Shown piece by piece: positions 34,411 through 47,440 of a DNA stretch of 64,000 bases; position 1 is the first letter of the stretch, and each line of letters opens with the position of its first letter. Location of the stretch: contig OY744617.1 of NCBI GenBank assembly GCA_963556255.1, forward strand, positions 26,786,871-26,850,870. Reading direction: 5' to 3'. The position numbers and the translations under genes are program-made. Origin of the DNA: Allolobophora icterica. Its lineage: Eukaryota; Annelida; Clitellata; Crassiclitellata; Lumbricidae. A model generated the notes under the pieces. That model was not told where the DNA came from, searched no databases, and saw nothing but the letters and a program-made list of their open reading frames with translations.

Positions 34411-34975
34411 TCCGTGACTTGGGTATCACTCTTAACAGTACTCTCGTTTGCCGATCATATCTCTAACCTCTCTCGTACTAGCTTCTATCATCTGCGACGT
34501 CTCCGAGCCGTCAGGCATTCATTTTCCTCTTCTACCTTTTCCTCTATGGATCGTGCTTTCATTTGCTCACGCATTGATTACTGTAACTCACTACATATTG
34601 GTCTCCCGAAATCTCATTTGTCTCTATTTCAATCAGTGCTGCCCGCCTCGTCGCCCGCCTTCCGTGTTACTCGCCAATATTTCGACTTTCATGACTGAGC
34701 ACTGTGAGCAGCTATACACTGGCCGACAAGACTTGTTTCTACCTCGGACCCAGCATCAAGCCTTTGCATCTGTTGGTCCTTTGCTCTGGTATGATCTTCC
34801 CTCTTTGACTCGATCTACTATTTTGTCCTGGAGCATTGCTGTTTCTGCTCGCTGTCTTGACTTTTCTTTTTACAGGGTTCTTCGCACTGCATGGGAGCGC
34901 CTCTGATTAGGCTGTACTGTGAGAGGCGCTTCATAAATCTGTAAATACAATACAATACAATACAATACAATATGA

Positions 34976-35662
<687 letters not shown>

Positions 35663-35823
35663 CGACCATCCGACAGAGGAACCCGTCAACAGATATAGGG
35701 CATCAGACAATGGCGAGGCAGTGAGATTGTTCTTGTTATGGGTTCGAAGTACGCTTCTTCCAGGAGTGGCACGTGATATCTACTTGGAGAGCTGCCTGTG
35801 GTGAACTGTCCAATGAGAGCTAT

Positions 35824-35991
35824 GAATTATCTGGCGGTGTCCACAAGTTATCTGACGGTAACCACGATATATCTGACGGTAACTACGATATATCTGACGG
35901 TAACCACGATATATCTGACGGTAACCACGATACATCTGAAGGTAACCACGATACATCTGACAGTAACCATGATAAACCTGACGGTAACTAT
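35824..35991. repeat. 21-bp minisatellite (8 units) in NK1 3' flank
   Basis: Unit GATATATCTGACGGTAACCA + C, eight copies with a few changes, about 160 bases after the NK1 stop, probably in its 3' UTR. The period is a multiple of 3, so DISDGNH-type frames are open. Confidence 0.93.
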
Positions 35992-36959
35992 TCATTCATC
36001 AGATGGAATCCTTCGACTTCTACAGTTGGCCTCGCCTCCGAGGTAAAGCGACTCAACGATTGAGGCTGGTGGTCTTTAGACTGTGTATTCCTCCCGAGCC
36101 ACGTGACCCGTCGAGCTTGAGTTCCTTATCAAGTTCCTTAACCGGAAGTGTTGATTTGGTCTGAATGCATCGTCAAAGACACGGGTCATTGGCGTATATA
36201 TATATATATCAGACAATTGGGCCTATTAAAATGAAACCGCAAACCTGCATACATAAACGAAGGCGATTTGACAGATTAATTTTTGATTGTACGATTGATT
36301 TTTGATTGTACCTGGTTGATTACTTACCTGGATGATTGGTCACAGGACTGGCTGGTTGATTATACCTGCAGTGGACCTTCCTGTATTTGACCATGTGTAG
36401 CTACCTAAAACTCTCATCCTCGTAATCTCGAAATTTCTAAAGCGTTATACTTAACAGCTACAAGTGCAGGGCACCAACTTATTCATGGGCGCTGCGTCGC
36501 GTCGGAGTGGTTGTCAAGACATTCCAAGTGGAGTTCAAAGTCCAGGACTTCCACTGTGTGTACTGACCATTTCACTTAAACCTCATCTTCCCGAACAAGA
36601 CAGGGAATACGGCTTTTCCTTTGCTTATACTTATATTTAGTGCGATATCTTGTGCATTGCATCTTTGCATGCGCTATATAAATTATTGACTAAGTCCTGC
36701 ATGGTAATGAAAGAAGGATGAAGTAAGCGCTGGGGTTGTTGGATGATGGAACAACACCCCCCCATTCCTGTCACTTTGCCCTGAATCACAATGTGTCATT
36801 TATGAGTTGGAATACCAATTCATCACAGAGACAATTCGATGTCAATCAGGCCATGGTGTACAAGTGAGAGGTTGTTCGCGTATATGAGAATGACTTATGA
36901 GCGCTTAAGCCGAAAATCCTCCAACCTCAAGACAATGCCTCTGATGACTGCATATACCG
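35992..36959. other. NK1 3' flank, no gene seen
   Basis: Possible poly(A) signals for NK1 are ATTAAA at 36225-36230 and AATAAA at 36974-36979; neither can be proven. (TA)n at 36195-36209. Confidence 0.4.
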
Positions 36960-37087
36960 TTGACAAGGCGTGTAATAAATTCACGATTGATTGTACCTCA
37001 CCCGACCTTAAGTTAAATCATGGACTTTACCTTACATTCAAGCGAACCATTGACCTCTTGAAAGGCGCTATTTAAAGAGCTACGTAG
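36960..37087 (+). mobile_element. LINE/SINE 3' tail leading into (TACA)n
   Basis: TGACCTCTTGAAAGGCGCTA then TTTAAAGAGC precedes the array directly. Confidence 0.5.
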
Positions 37088-37634
37088 ATGTATACATACA
37101 TGCATACGTATATACCTACATGCATGCATACATACATGCATGCATACATACATATGCATAGATGCATTCATACATACATAAATACATACATACATACAAG
37201 CATAAATACATGCGTGCACACATACATACGTACATAAATACATACATACATGCATACATACATACATACATACATACATACATACCTTAATACATATATA
37301 TGTACATACATACTACATACATTCATTCATACATACATACACACATACCTACATGCAAACATACGTAAATAAATATATACATAAATACATACATACCTTA
37401 ATACATATTATATGTACATACATAATACATACATTCATACATACACACACACATACAAACATACATACACATACATACATACATGCATACGTACGTACAT
37501 ACATACACATATACATACATACATACATACATACATACATACATACATACATACATACATACATACATACATACATACATACATACATACATACATACAT
37601 ACATACATACATACATACATACATACATACATAG

Positions 37635-37665
<31 letters not shown>

Positions 37666-37762
37666 CACACATATATACATACATACCTACATACATGCAT
37701 ACATGCATGCATGCATACATACATACATACATACATACATACATACATACATACATACATTC
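37088..37762. repeat. (TACA)n tetranucleotide array
   Basis: About 165 units, degenerate on the left (TGCA, TAAA, CACA variants) and nearly perfect at 37510-37630. Confidence 0.97.
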
Positions 37763-38339
37763 ACAGTGATATTGCCCGATCAGTTCTCTGTCTGAAATCA
37801 AATATGTCTGCTTGTAAGACTGTATACGTGAGCATGATTTATTATATATAATATAGATTTTATAGACCTCTATGTAAAAATTTAGGAAATAATTGGTCTT
37901 GATGAACAAGTGTAAATATACAGTTCATACATTACAAGTGTCTTACGGAGTTTGTTGAAATCATCCAGCCATACACACTTGTATATCCACAACCCACTTG
38001 GCCATAGGCCACACCTTACCTTGAATTTACATTAAATTGCTCTAATTATACCTTCTAACTTCTGTCTTATACGCAACTTATACATATAAAGTGTCGGCAT
38101 ATTTCTCTAACATTGTGCCGAAATATAGAGACTATTTCGGGTTTCTAAATAACTGAATATATATATATATATAATATCATATATACATATATATATTGTC
38201 AGGTTATCATAACCTTGTATACGACCTTCTGGCCACCATGCACCATCGTCTATACTCAAATGCATCGAGGCTCGAGCCCAACGAAGGTGCCATGGAAACG
38301 ACCCGACCTTATCGGAGAAGACGATACCAGATCGGATCA
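37763..38339. other. Intergenic, no gene seen
   Basis: AT-rich with a (TA)n patch at 38158-38196. No supported frame. Confidence 0.45.
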
Positions 38340-38865
38340 GACCAATCTAATCTAATCTAATCCCTCTTTGACTTATTTTTTACCTGTCCTTACCTAACTT
38401 ACTCACATTTCTTTCTTAACTCCATTGCCTTGTTTCCTACCTTACCTACTTCAACTAACCTCACCTTATCTTATCTCAACTAATCCTATCTCATCTCATC
38501 TTATCTGAAATAATATTTTCTCATCTTATCTTATCTCATCTCATCTTATCATTTCTTGTCTTATCTTATCTCAACTAAAGGTATCTCATCTTCTCTTATC
38601 TCGTCTCATCTTATCTCATCTTATCCTATCTTATCTCATCATATCTTATTTCATCTCATCTCATCTCATCTCATCTTGTCTTGTCATACCTTATCTTATC
38701 TCATCTTATCTTATCTCAACTAATATTGTCTCATCTAATCTTATCTCATCTTATCTTATATCATCTTATCTTATCCTATCTCATCTCAACTAATATTATC
38801 TCAATTTCTCTTATCTCATCTCATCTTCTCTCGTCTCATATAATCCTATCTCATTTTATACCACG
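38340..38865. repeat. Degenerate (ATCTC/ATCTT)n pentanucleotide array
   Basis: Five-base period with words CTAAT, TCATC, TTATC, starting from a perfect (CTAAT)n run at 38344. Confidence 0.9.
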
Positions 38866-38890
38866 TGACTCTGTACTTAAAGTATAGACC

Positions 38891-38995
38891 GACATCGTCA
38901 TTAATCATTTAAAGTCACGACGCTAATCATCGTCATTAATCATGTAAAGTCACAAGGCTAATCATTGTCATTAATCACTTAACGGACTCTAACAA
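38891..38995. repeat. ~36-bp tandem repeat, three copies
   Basis: Unit CGTCATTAATCATTTAAAGT then CACGACGCTAATCAT. Each copy has two homeodomain-like cores (ATTAATCA, CTAATCAT), six close together. Confidence 0.85.
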
Positions 38996-39414
38996 TACCA
39001 CGCCTACTCGGTCTCTAGTTGAGAGGGTTTAAAGTTTTAACCCCCTCGAGTCCGTTCCAGGTCACAGGGGTCAAGCACTCTACCCCCTCAGTATCTACCT
39101 CCTTCTATCGCTCTTTCCGTATACGCCTTCTTCCCTCCTTTCTTCATTCCTTCATTCCTCCGTTTTCTTCCTTCTATCCTCCCTCCCTCCTTCCATCCCT
39201 CTCTCTTCCACTTTTTCCAAAGGAAATATCTCTGCTGACTGGACGGCAATCGTAATCGTAAAATCCAATCATTTCTACGCCTCACAAAAAGCATGAACTG
39301 GAGCAGTCCCTTAAGCGAGCCCTGGAGTAGCCATGGGTATGAAGTGTCGACGATTTCATTTTTCTTCGCTTCGGCCTATGAGGCCAGTCCTCTCCCTCGC
39401 CGTCTCACTGTCAC
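38996..39414. other. Intergenic with CTTC-rich patch
   Basis: 39100-39215 is a degenerate CTTC/TTCC tract. No supported gene. Confidence 0.4.
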
Positions 39415-39573
39415 ACTGACAGTGTGCAGCAATGCACTCATTATAGCTGAGTTGCCTAGAGGGTGCAGGTGGAGCAGAAATCTCGACATAAATTTCTGCC
39501 GTAGTGGGGATTCGAACCCTCGACATCTCCATTGACAGTCCAGCACGCTGACCATTAGACAATCGTGCACTCC
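39415..39573 (-). mobile_element. SINE family A
   Basis: Read on -: head GATTGTCTAATGGTCAGCG, GGACTGTCAATGG, B-box GGGTTCGAATCCC; body GAGATTTCTGCTCCACCTGC and CTCAGCTATAATGAGTGCAT. Confidence 0.8.
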
Positions 39574-39645
39574 TATTTATTTAATATTTAATAAGAATTG
39601 AATAAGAATGCAAATATTTAATTATTATATACATACTATTATACG

Positions 39646-40030
39646 CTAGATTTTTACCCGTCCTAAGACGGTGAAAAAAATAGAAAATTTATTTTCCAAT
39701 TCTACAGGCGGTATTTCTTATCGACGCTATATCTAACCAAATCGCTATTGACGTTTCGGGCCGCTGTTCAGTTGTCACTTTGTTATATTTCTGGCCCGTT
39801 TAAACCTGTTAAGCTCGTGCGTTTAGCCTGTTCGCCACCTAAGTAAATTAGTTTAAACCCGTTTGAAGATGTTAGTTTTAAAGCGCGAAGTAAGTATGAA
39901 CCGATCATCCGTTGGAATGTCGCCATTTTGTAAATAGTGACGTCTTTGGTCATGAATATTCATTAGTTGTAAGCGGCCAATGAGAGGAGCGTAACACGCA
40001 AATGTTCACATGACTACGGGCATTTGTATT
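39646..40030 (-). mobile_element. Helitron-like element, 3' end at left
   Basis: Read on -, the 3' end is CACCGTCTTAGGACGGGTAA then AAATCTAG, with a small CCGT/ACGG hairpin before CTAG. It shares with 60142-60705 the end and an internal block (GTGACGTCTTTGGTCATGAA, AGCGGCCAATGAGAG). Right border estimated from shared sequence. Confidence 0.5.
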
Positions 40031-40069
40031 ATATTATTAAATTTTATTAATGACATATATTCTACCAAT

Positions 40070-41015
40070 TCTTTTAAGAGGGAAGGAGGAAGAAGGTTAG
40101 AAAAGTGAGGGGAGGAGGAATTAGGAAGACTGGAGAATAAGAGGAAGAAGAGTGGGAGAAAGAGGAGGAGTGTTAGGAAGAAGAGGAGTTGAAAAAGAGG
40201 TGGGTTTGAGGAATAGGAGAAGGAGGATGGTTAACAGAGACACATTCCTTGACACACCGCGCTTACCAGAAATTCTATAGAGCCATGACAGTTCCTTGTT
40301 CCTGTCCTCATCCTCCTCTCTTATATATTTATCCTCCTTCTTCCTCCTCCTCTTCCTCTTCCTCTTCTTCATCGTCCTACCAAAGTCCATCCTAGTCTTC
40401 CTCCTCTTCCTCTTAATCCTTCAGCTGCTCCTTGTTCATATGCGTATTTAAATATATAACTTACCTAATCGCAAATCACTATCTATAGTCCATCGATCGC
40501 TTCCTCTTCCTCCTCATTCTCTTCTCTTCGTCCTCTTCCTCTTCATCTTCTCTCATCCTCATCCATTCATTCTCCTTCTCTCTTGCATTTATCTTCATCG
40601 TACTCCTTCTCTTAACATCCTTCTTCCCTCCTCATCCTCGTCATCGTCCTCCTCTCCTCCTCCTCCTCCTCTTCCTGCTAATCGTCCTCCTCCTCCTTCT
40701 CTCTCGTCCTCCTCCTTCTTTTACGCTTCCTTCTTCTGGTCCACTTTCCCCACCTCCTTTTTCTCCTCCTCCTCCTCCTCCTCCTCCTCCTCTCTTCTGT
40801 CGCTTCCTTCTTCAAGTCCACTTTCCCCTCCTCCTTCTTCTCCTCGTCCTCCTCTTCCACCTCTTCCGCCTCCTTCTCCTCCTCCTCTTCCTCCTCCTTC
40901 TCCTCCTCCTCTTCCACCTCTTCCTCCTCCTTCTCCTCCTCCTCCTCCTCCTCCTCCTCCTCCTCCTCCTCCTCCTCCTCCTCCTCCTCCTCTTCCCTCT
41001 CTTCTGTCGCAGATG
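40070..41015. repeat. Polypurine/polypyrimidine tracts, (TCC)n/(TTC)n
   Basis: 40080-40215 is purine-rich on +; 40300-41015 is pyrimidine-rich on +, with a perfect (CTC)n stretch at about 40930-40995. Glu/Arg/Lys-rich frames on - are artefacts. Confidence 0.9.
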
Positions 41016-41660
41016 CCGCATCGGTTGATTCGCCTAACAAGGCGAAAGATCGTCTATACTCGTCGCCAGCATTAATTACCGGCGCTAATCCGGTCGTCAA
41101 TGCAGTCCGCGCTGAATTCCCCCAGTCATCAAAGACCATTCAGCCGGAATCGCTCCGACAAATCGACTCGGCTCCTAATCCATGTTGATACCCTGCGGCC
41201 GCTCCAAGCGCCTTCAGCCTGATCCCTTAATGGCCCTGCGCCGACGATCTTAAGCCGGCGTTCCGTTTTACGCCTAAGAGCCGCTGTTTCACGCCGTAAA
41301 CTCGGCGCGGCTCGGAGCTTGTCCGACACAATTAGGAGGCTGTTGCGCCGGTGGAATTATGCCGGTATTTTCGCCGGTATCATCCAGTTAGTCGTTCGAT
41401 TATATATGATAATGGACTTATTGGGGGCCATCTGTTGGAATCGGACGCGGAACGAGGACGCGCGGACGCGGGTAAGCGTGCGAAGGACAATTCGCTTCTA
41501 TTTGGGCGCGTGTTGGGCTTGGACGCAGTGAATGGTTCGTGCGGATCTTCTGCCGTAGTTTGGTTGATACGCGTCTGAAGACAAATAGAAATTAATGTTG
41601 GTAGATAAAAGAGTGATTTGGCGCAACGAGAGAACAAATTAATCTAACGCCCTGCGGCTT
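41016..41660. promoter_or_regulatory. Unique CpG/ATTA-rich island downstream of NK1
   Basis: Contains GCATTAATTACCGG (41070), GGCGCTAATCCGG (41083; bicoid/Otx-type TAATCC), CTCCTAATCC (41172), ACACAATTAGG (41327), and AGTTAGTCGTTCGATTATA. CpG-rich and complex, flanked abruptly by simple repeat. Role inferred. Confidence 0.33.
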
Positions 41661-42147
41661 TTATAACTCGGCGGTGTATACACGTACGTATATAGTCGCC
41701 TGCAGCTGGGGATGTGTGCGCCTGTGTCTTGTGTTGCGTCGTCAACGTAGGCCGGAAAGTGGCTTTGCTGGCTTTACCTCGGCGCATATATCTTGTCCTC
41801 GAGCGCTGCGCCTTGACCCTTCGTCCCCGTCAGTGGAACTAGCGCGCATGCGCCACGAAATTCGGCCAAGTTTGGAAGTGCCACTCCGTGCGTCCTCTTC
41901 TCTTCCAAGATGACACGGTGATGTATTCGGTAACGCGCTTAATCTGTATTCCAACCATTGCGATCTCGAGCCTTTTGAAGGGACTCCATATACCGGCCCT
42001 GCATGGATAAGTTTGTCTCTATCAACATGCAGTAGAATTAAGTGCATGCCGGCAGGGCGAGAACTCTCGGTGGTTGCGGTTCAAATCCCCTCGTCTTTCT
42101 TAGGATCCCACTGATATGTCTTCATTGCACAGTGCACACCCCAGAGA
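41661..42147. other. Intergenic, possible SINE remnant
   Basis: GCGGTTCAAATCCCC at 42077 is B-box-like, followed by GTGCACACC. No intact SINE and no gene. Confidence 0.35.
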
Positions 42148-42155
42148 GTCGTTTC

Positions 42156-43287
42156 TAGTGATGGGCAATAGTTCATTAAAAAGTTGCTAACTTTTAGCTT
42201 GACTAAACAAATTTTAGTTAAGGATGAAGTTTAACTAAAAAATAGTTTAGTTAAAATCATAGCTTAACTAAAAAAATTAGTTGCTAACTAAAAAGTTTAA
42301 CTAAAAATTCAACAATTCGCAACTATTTTCCGCAATGAACATTGAACACTGTCAACGTTTCTAGTGATGGGCAATAGTTCATTAAAAGTTGCTAACTTTT
42401 AGCTTAACTAAACAAATTTTAGTTAAGGATGAAGTTTAACTAAAAAATAGTTTAGTTAAAATCATAGTTTAACTAAAAAAATTTAGTTGCTAACTAAAAA
42501 GTTTAACTAAAAATTCAACAATTCGCAACTATTTTCCGCAATGAACATTGAACACTGTCAACAACTCAACGCGATGTTTGCTTACTTAGTTACTTATTAA
42601 CACTTGTTGCCTCTGCATAGAATACAGTTTTTAGTAAGGCGCAGATATTCTTTATAATATGTGAGTTGAGTCTGTAGGAAAGATTTGAATTAAAGACTAC
42701 ATCAGTAAAAATTAATAGTTCATTGGTAATTACTTGCTTCACTGTGGTAAAACTGAAAGAAGACAAAAGCAAGTGTAAGAACTCCACCGCAAAATGTCGA
42801 TTTTGTGTGAATAAAAGGATCTCTGGAAATATTCAACACTCAACTTTTTGAACCATATCAAGGTAACATGTCATTCATTATTAATCATTACTAAATAGTC
42901 AATTAGTCCAGCGTTTTTAAAACTGTGATACGCGGACCAAGAGGAGTCCGCAAAGGATATGGAGGGGTCCGTGAGATCATTCTGAAAATAGTCATTCATA
43001 CACTAGCCTACTTACAGTACGCCTGTAACTATATGCTAGAACAGTACACATAGCATAGTTTGAAGGTGAAATTGTCATTGACGCTCTGCATTATATTACA
43101 GTTCACTTTAACCCTGTTATAGCGTGAAACTGTTTGTCGTAAAAAGTTGGAAAAGTTGGAAAAAGTTTAACTTTTTTTATAGTTTAGTTAACCAATTTAA
43201 AAAAACAGTTGCCAACTTTAGTTGAACTATTTTTTAGTTGGAAAATAGTTTTAGTTTAACTAAAAAATAGTTTAGTGCCCATCACTG
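42156..43287. mobile_element. Non-autonomous hAT element with perfect 8-bp target duplication
   Basis: GTCGTTTC is duplicated at 42148-42155 and 43288-43295. Ends TAGTGATGGGCAATAG and, read inward, CAGTGATGGGCACTAAAC. The first ~205 bases, including the terminal sequence, are repeated in tandem at ~42360 (again TAGTGATGGGCAATAG). Many TTTAGTTAA/TTAACTAAA words sit near both ends. No transposase. Confidence 0.85.
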
Positions 43288-43452
43288 GTCGTTTCTAACA
43301 CCTTAATTGTGTTAGCGTGCATGATTTCGTATTATTTGTCTCTGACAAAGTGAGGAAATTGCCACGGTGTATCATGTACGGTAATGGTTTATTGTGAGAT
43401 TTGTGGCCATGTGAATTGTATACTAGCAAATTTGGTGGTGTCATCACTTTAA

Positions 43453-44258
43453 CCCTCGAGTGCCCAAGCTATTTTTTGGTACACGAATGCCCAACGGTGG
43501 GTCCGACCGGACCCCAATGTTTTCATTGTGATATCTGGAGAACGGTTTGGAATATTTCAACGGGATTTGGCTTGTTACAATCCAAATTCAATTTGCAATC
43601 GACTGATGTATGTTATTTCACAATAGCGCCACCTGGTGAAACTTTATTTGAACTTTAATACTCGTTTGTAGTGTTTTGCAATTTCGGGATTTCTCGCAGG
43701 TATTAAATTGTACGCATATAGTTGTTGCCTGGTTGTGGGGTACAGGATTGGAATATTTTAACGGGATTTGGCTTGTTACAATCCAAATTCAATTTGCATT
43801 CGACTGACTTATGGCATTTCACAATAACATGCGGTAAAATTTATTTCTTGGCTGGTAAACCATATGCCAGTATGACCATGCATCAGCCGCATATCTTGGG
43901 GTGTCCTTGGTATATGCTATGGTGGTGGGGTACAGGAATGGAATATTTTAACGGAATTTGGCTTGTTATAATCCAAATTCAATTTGCAATAGACTGATAT
44001 ATGGTATTTCACAATAACATGCGTTAACAAATTTATTTCTGGGCTGGTAAACCATGTGCCAGTATGACCATCAGCCGCATATCTTGGGGGTGTCCTTGGT
44101 ATATGCTATGGTTGTGGGCTACAGGGTGGTAGAATAATCACGCAAAATATATCATACGAAGCCCAATTGAAGGCTTTAGGATGTCCTCAAACCATTTTTA
44201 CAATTTCGCTGCCGTTCTAAAGTTATCCGTGGAAAAGCGGGTCTGGGGCATTCGAGGG
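43453..44258. mobile_element. piggyBac-type MITE with internal tandem repeats
   Basis: TTAA at 43449-43452 and 44259-44262 bound ends CCCTCGAGTGCCCAAG and, read inward, CCCTCGAATGCCCCAG. Inside, a ~190-bp unit (GGAATATTTTAACGGGATTT then GGCTTGTTACAATCCAAATT) occurs about three times. No transposase frame. Confidence 0.8.
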
Positions 44259-44400
44259 TTAAGGAGTTTAAGCTTTCCATTGCATCTTTGAATTTCTGTT
44301 TGTAAAACACGGATAAAATATTCAACTCCACAGGGATCAAACTCATAAAAGTCGCCACACCGTATTTTTTCTACAAATAATTCCAGCCTCAATATACATG

Positions 44401-44898
44401 CACTGTGTCCGGGGAAAAGGATCCATTACGGTAATATGAAAAATAACTAGTAAATATTCATCGATTTTCAAATTCCAAAACCGTGTTCATAAAAATATAA
44501 AAGTTCCTATCGTCCAATAATGACGTCATAATGATTAATGACGTCATTTGCATCAAATTCAAGTGTTAAGGATGGCTCCAAATACTATCATAAAAATGTC
44601 AATATTTTTAATGTTTTTTAGCAATTATAAATTTTAATTTAATTATATTTTTATATTTAAATAGTATTAGACTACAAGGTGTGTTCAAAGGTTTTGGAAT
44701 TTTATAATTATTTGCCTTCTTGGCTGAACGCGTTTTTAAATTTGTAATATATTATGACGTAATTTTTTTAGCAGGTCCTAAGTTTGTTGATAATTATTAT
44801 GTCAGGATGAAAACGGTTTTGGAATTTTAAAAATCGATGAACATTTAGTAGTTATTTTTCATATTACTGGAAGGGATCCTTTATTCTCGGACACAGTG
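44401..44898. mobile_element. MITE with ~85-bp TIRs, CACTGTGTCCG ends
   Basis: Left arm CACTGTGTCCGGGGAAAAGG then ATCCATTACGGTAATATG; the right arm mirrors it (GGACACAGTG end). Similarity extends through CATCGATTTTCAAATTCC to AAAACCGT. Three TGACGTCA/TGACGTAA words inside. Flanks do not show a clear duplication; superfamily not assigned. Confidence 0.75.
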
Positions 44899-45046
44899 TA
44901 CGCTCATTGACACATTCAAGACAGGACTTAAGACACATTACTTAAACACTGCTTATCCTGACTAGTCGCTATAGGTTGTTAAGCGCCCTCGAAACGGCTT
45001 CTCCTGTGCTATGGCGCTGTAGAAATTGTCGTACTTATCATCATCA
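44899..45046 (+). pseudogene. LINE 3' end fragment
   Basis: The frame TLIDTFKTGLKTHYLNTAYPD with stop TAG (44963-44965) is the conserved C-terminus of L2/CR1/jockey-type RT proteins. It is followed by the tail GTTAAGCGCCCTCGAAACGG, CTATGGCGCTGTAGAAATTG and (ATC)n. The MITE at 44401-44898 abuts it on the left. Confidence 0.65.
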
Positions 45047-45065
45047 CCATCATCATTATCATCGA

Positions 45066-45164
<99 letters not shown>

Positions 45165-45215
45165 TCGTTCGTTCATTCATTCATTCATTCATTCATTCAT
45201 TCGTTCATTCGTTCA
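45046..45215. repeat. (ATC)n then (ATTC)n arrays between facing LINE tails
   Basis: (ATC)n (to ~45164) grows from the + tail at 44899-45046, and (ATTC)n from the - tail at 45216. Confidence 0.95.
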
Positions 45216-45300
45216 TTCGAGTATTTATATAGCACCTCTTAAAGGGGCTACTCATAGGTACTCCAGACTCCAGCACGGCCAAATAGAACAGTTTTCAGTC
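45216..45300 (-). mobile_element. LINE/SINE 3' tail
   Basis: Read on -: GAGTAGCCCCTTTAAGAGGT then GCTATATAAATACTCG and (AATG)n. Confidence 0.55.
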
Positions 45301-45529
45301 TAGTGTAGAACGCATCAGAGGGAGTTCTGGGTAGCAGGCGCAGCTCCCTTTCGTTTTCCCCTTCTTCCCCAACTCCTCCTCCACATCCTCTTATTCCTCC
45401 TATTCCTCGATCTCTTCATTCTCCTCTTCTTCGTCGTCCTTATCCCTTCAATAATGTTCCTCTCCCTCTTTCCTCCTCCTTCCTCCTCGGCCTCATTCCC
45501 TTCACCTCATAGCTCCATACGTTCATCGA
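45301..45529. other. CT-rich sequence, no gene
   Basis: Degenerate pyrimidine-rich tract at 45350-45505. Confidence 0.5.
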
Positions 45530-46135
45530 ACTTTGCTATAAGCGGAAAGTTGAGTCCGGCTGTGCAGGTCAAAGGTTCCGATCGCAGCTGATCCCGCGAT
45601 CCATGCAATCCTGCGCTAAACCACCTGATTGATGCCGACGGTGTGACACCGGGTCGCAGTCCTTCAATCAGATCGGATCTTCGTTTAGATAACGAACCCT
45701 TTTTTACCCGTCCAACGAGGCCGTCGAACAAATCGATTATGAGTCAACGAGCTTCGATTGACTGGTTCCGAGGCCGGCGCTGGCTTCCCAGCGGGTCGCC
45801 GGGTCCCTCGACTTATCGTAACGAATTCTGATTTCATTATGACGCAGCCTGGCGCTCGGAACATCGACGCGTTTGACCCCCACCTGACCTCATCACGGAA
45901 CGGCGCGTCGGAAGGGCCTCTTAAGGCGAGATTGCCATCGACTTTTGGCAGCTTACCCACGCCGTTGGGCGGTTCCCGGCGTCGATATCAGTTTATAGAC
46001 CTGCGAAGGTCTTCGATCGGGTTAATTCAGACGACGACCCAAACGACCAATGGAAACAATGATATTATCGGTGTAATTGTGCGGCATCATTGGAAGATGC
46101 GCCGGTTGCGATAAGAGAACCAATTGAACGGGGCT
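45530..46135. promoter_or_regulatory. Unique CpG-rich island, candidate regulatory element
   Basis: AAATCGATTATGAGTCAACG at 45729-45748 joins an ATTA-type core and an AP-1-like TGAGTCA. Also GGGTTAATTCAG (46019), CCAATGGAAACAATG (46048; Sox-like), and ATCAGATCGGATC. Borders to simple repeat are abrupt. Role inferred. Confidence 0.3.
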
Positions 46136-46149
46136 CGTTCCCCGCTGCA

Positions 46150-46490
46150 GATGCTGTGACCCTCCGATGCCAGGGCGTGAGGGTTGGCGGCGGCGGAGGA
46201 GGAGGAGAGGAGAATACGAGAGGAAGAGGGCGCGGAGGAGATGGAGGGGTGGGGCAACAGTAGGGGAGAGGGAGAGGGTTAGAGAGAGAGGGGGAAGGAG
46301 GGAAGAGAGAATGAAATGAGAAGACGTTTGAAAATGCAAGGATGCACGAGAGAGAAATGAAAAGAAGGAGACAGGCAGGCAAGGAGAAGGAGGTAGAGGG
46401 GCGGAGAGACAGGGACGGACGAACGAAGGGCTGGAGGCCGGGAGGAACGGATGGGCGGATGGAGCGACGGAAGGAGGCAGCGGCAGATTT
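46150..46490. repeat. Purine-rich GGA/GAGA tract
   Basis: Degenerate polypurine sequence on +. Confidence 0.8.
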
Positions 46491-46594
46491 AAAACACGAG
46501 TAAACAGTTAGAAAACATGGGTATCTTTTGTATTTTTTTCCTTTTGCATCGAAGCAAATCAACAGAGATTCAAATTAACAAAGCAGGCTATTTA

Positions 46595-46750
46595 TAAGGG
46601 ACAACGACACAGGCAGACAGACAGACGCACAGACGAATAGGCAGACAGACCGACGGACGAACAGATGGACGAACAGCCAGACGGACAGACAGGCAGAGAA
46701 ACAGATAGAGAGACATACAGACGGACAGGCAGAGACAGACAGACACACAA
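46595..46750. repeat. Degenerate (CAGA)n tetranucleotide
   Basis: ACAGACAGACGG/GGCAGACAGA words. Confidence 0.9.
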
Positions 46751-46869
46751 GCGCTGGTTGTTGGCGTAGTCGGCATACTGTCCCGTGAGGGTTCGGATGA
46801 AGTGGTTAGTTTAATAGTCGCCTGTCTCGATTCCTTCGCCTGGGAACAAATCAATCATAACGAGGAGCC

Positions 46870-47440
<571 letters not shown>

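Noticed and set aside
40678..41139. 153-codon Glu/Lys/Arg-rich frame on -
   Set aside because: Mostly (CTC)n; its unique N-terminal part lacks family similarity and overlaps a candidate regulatory island.
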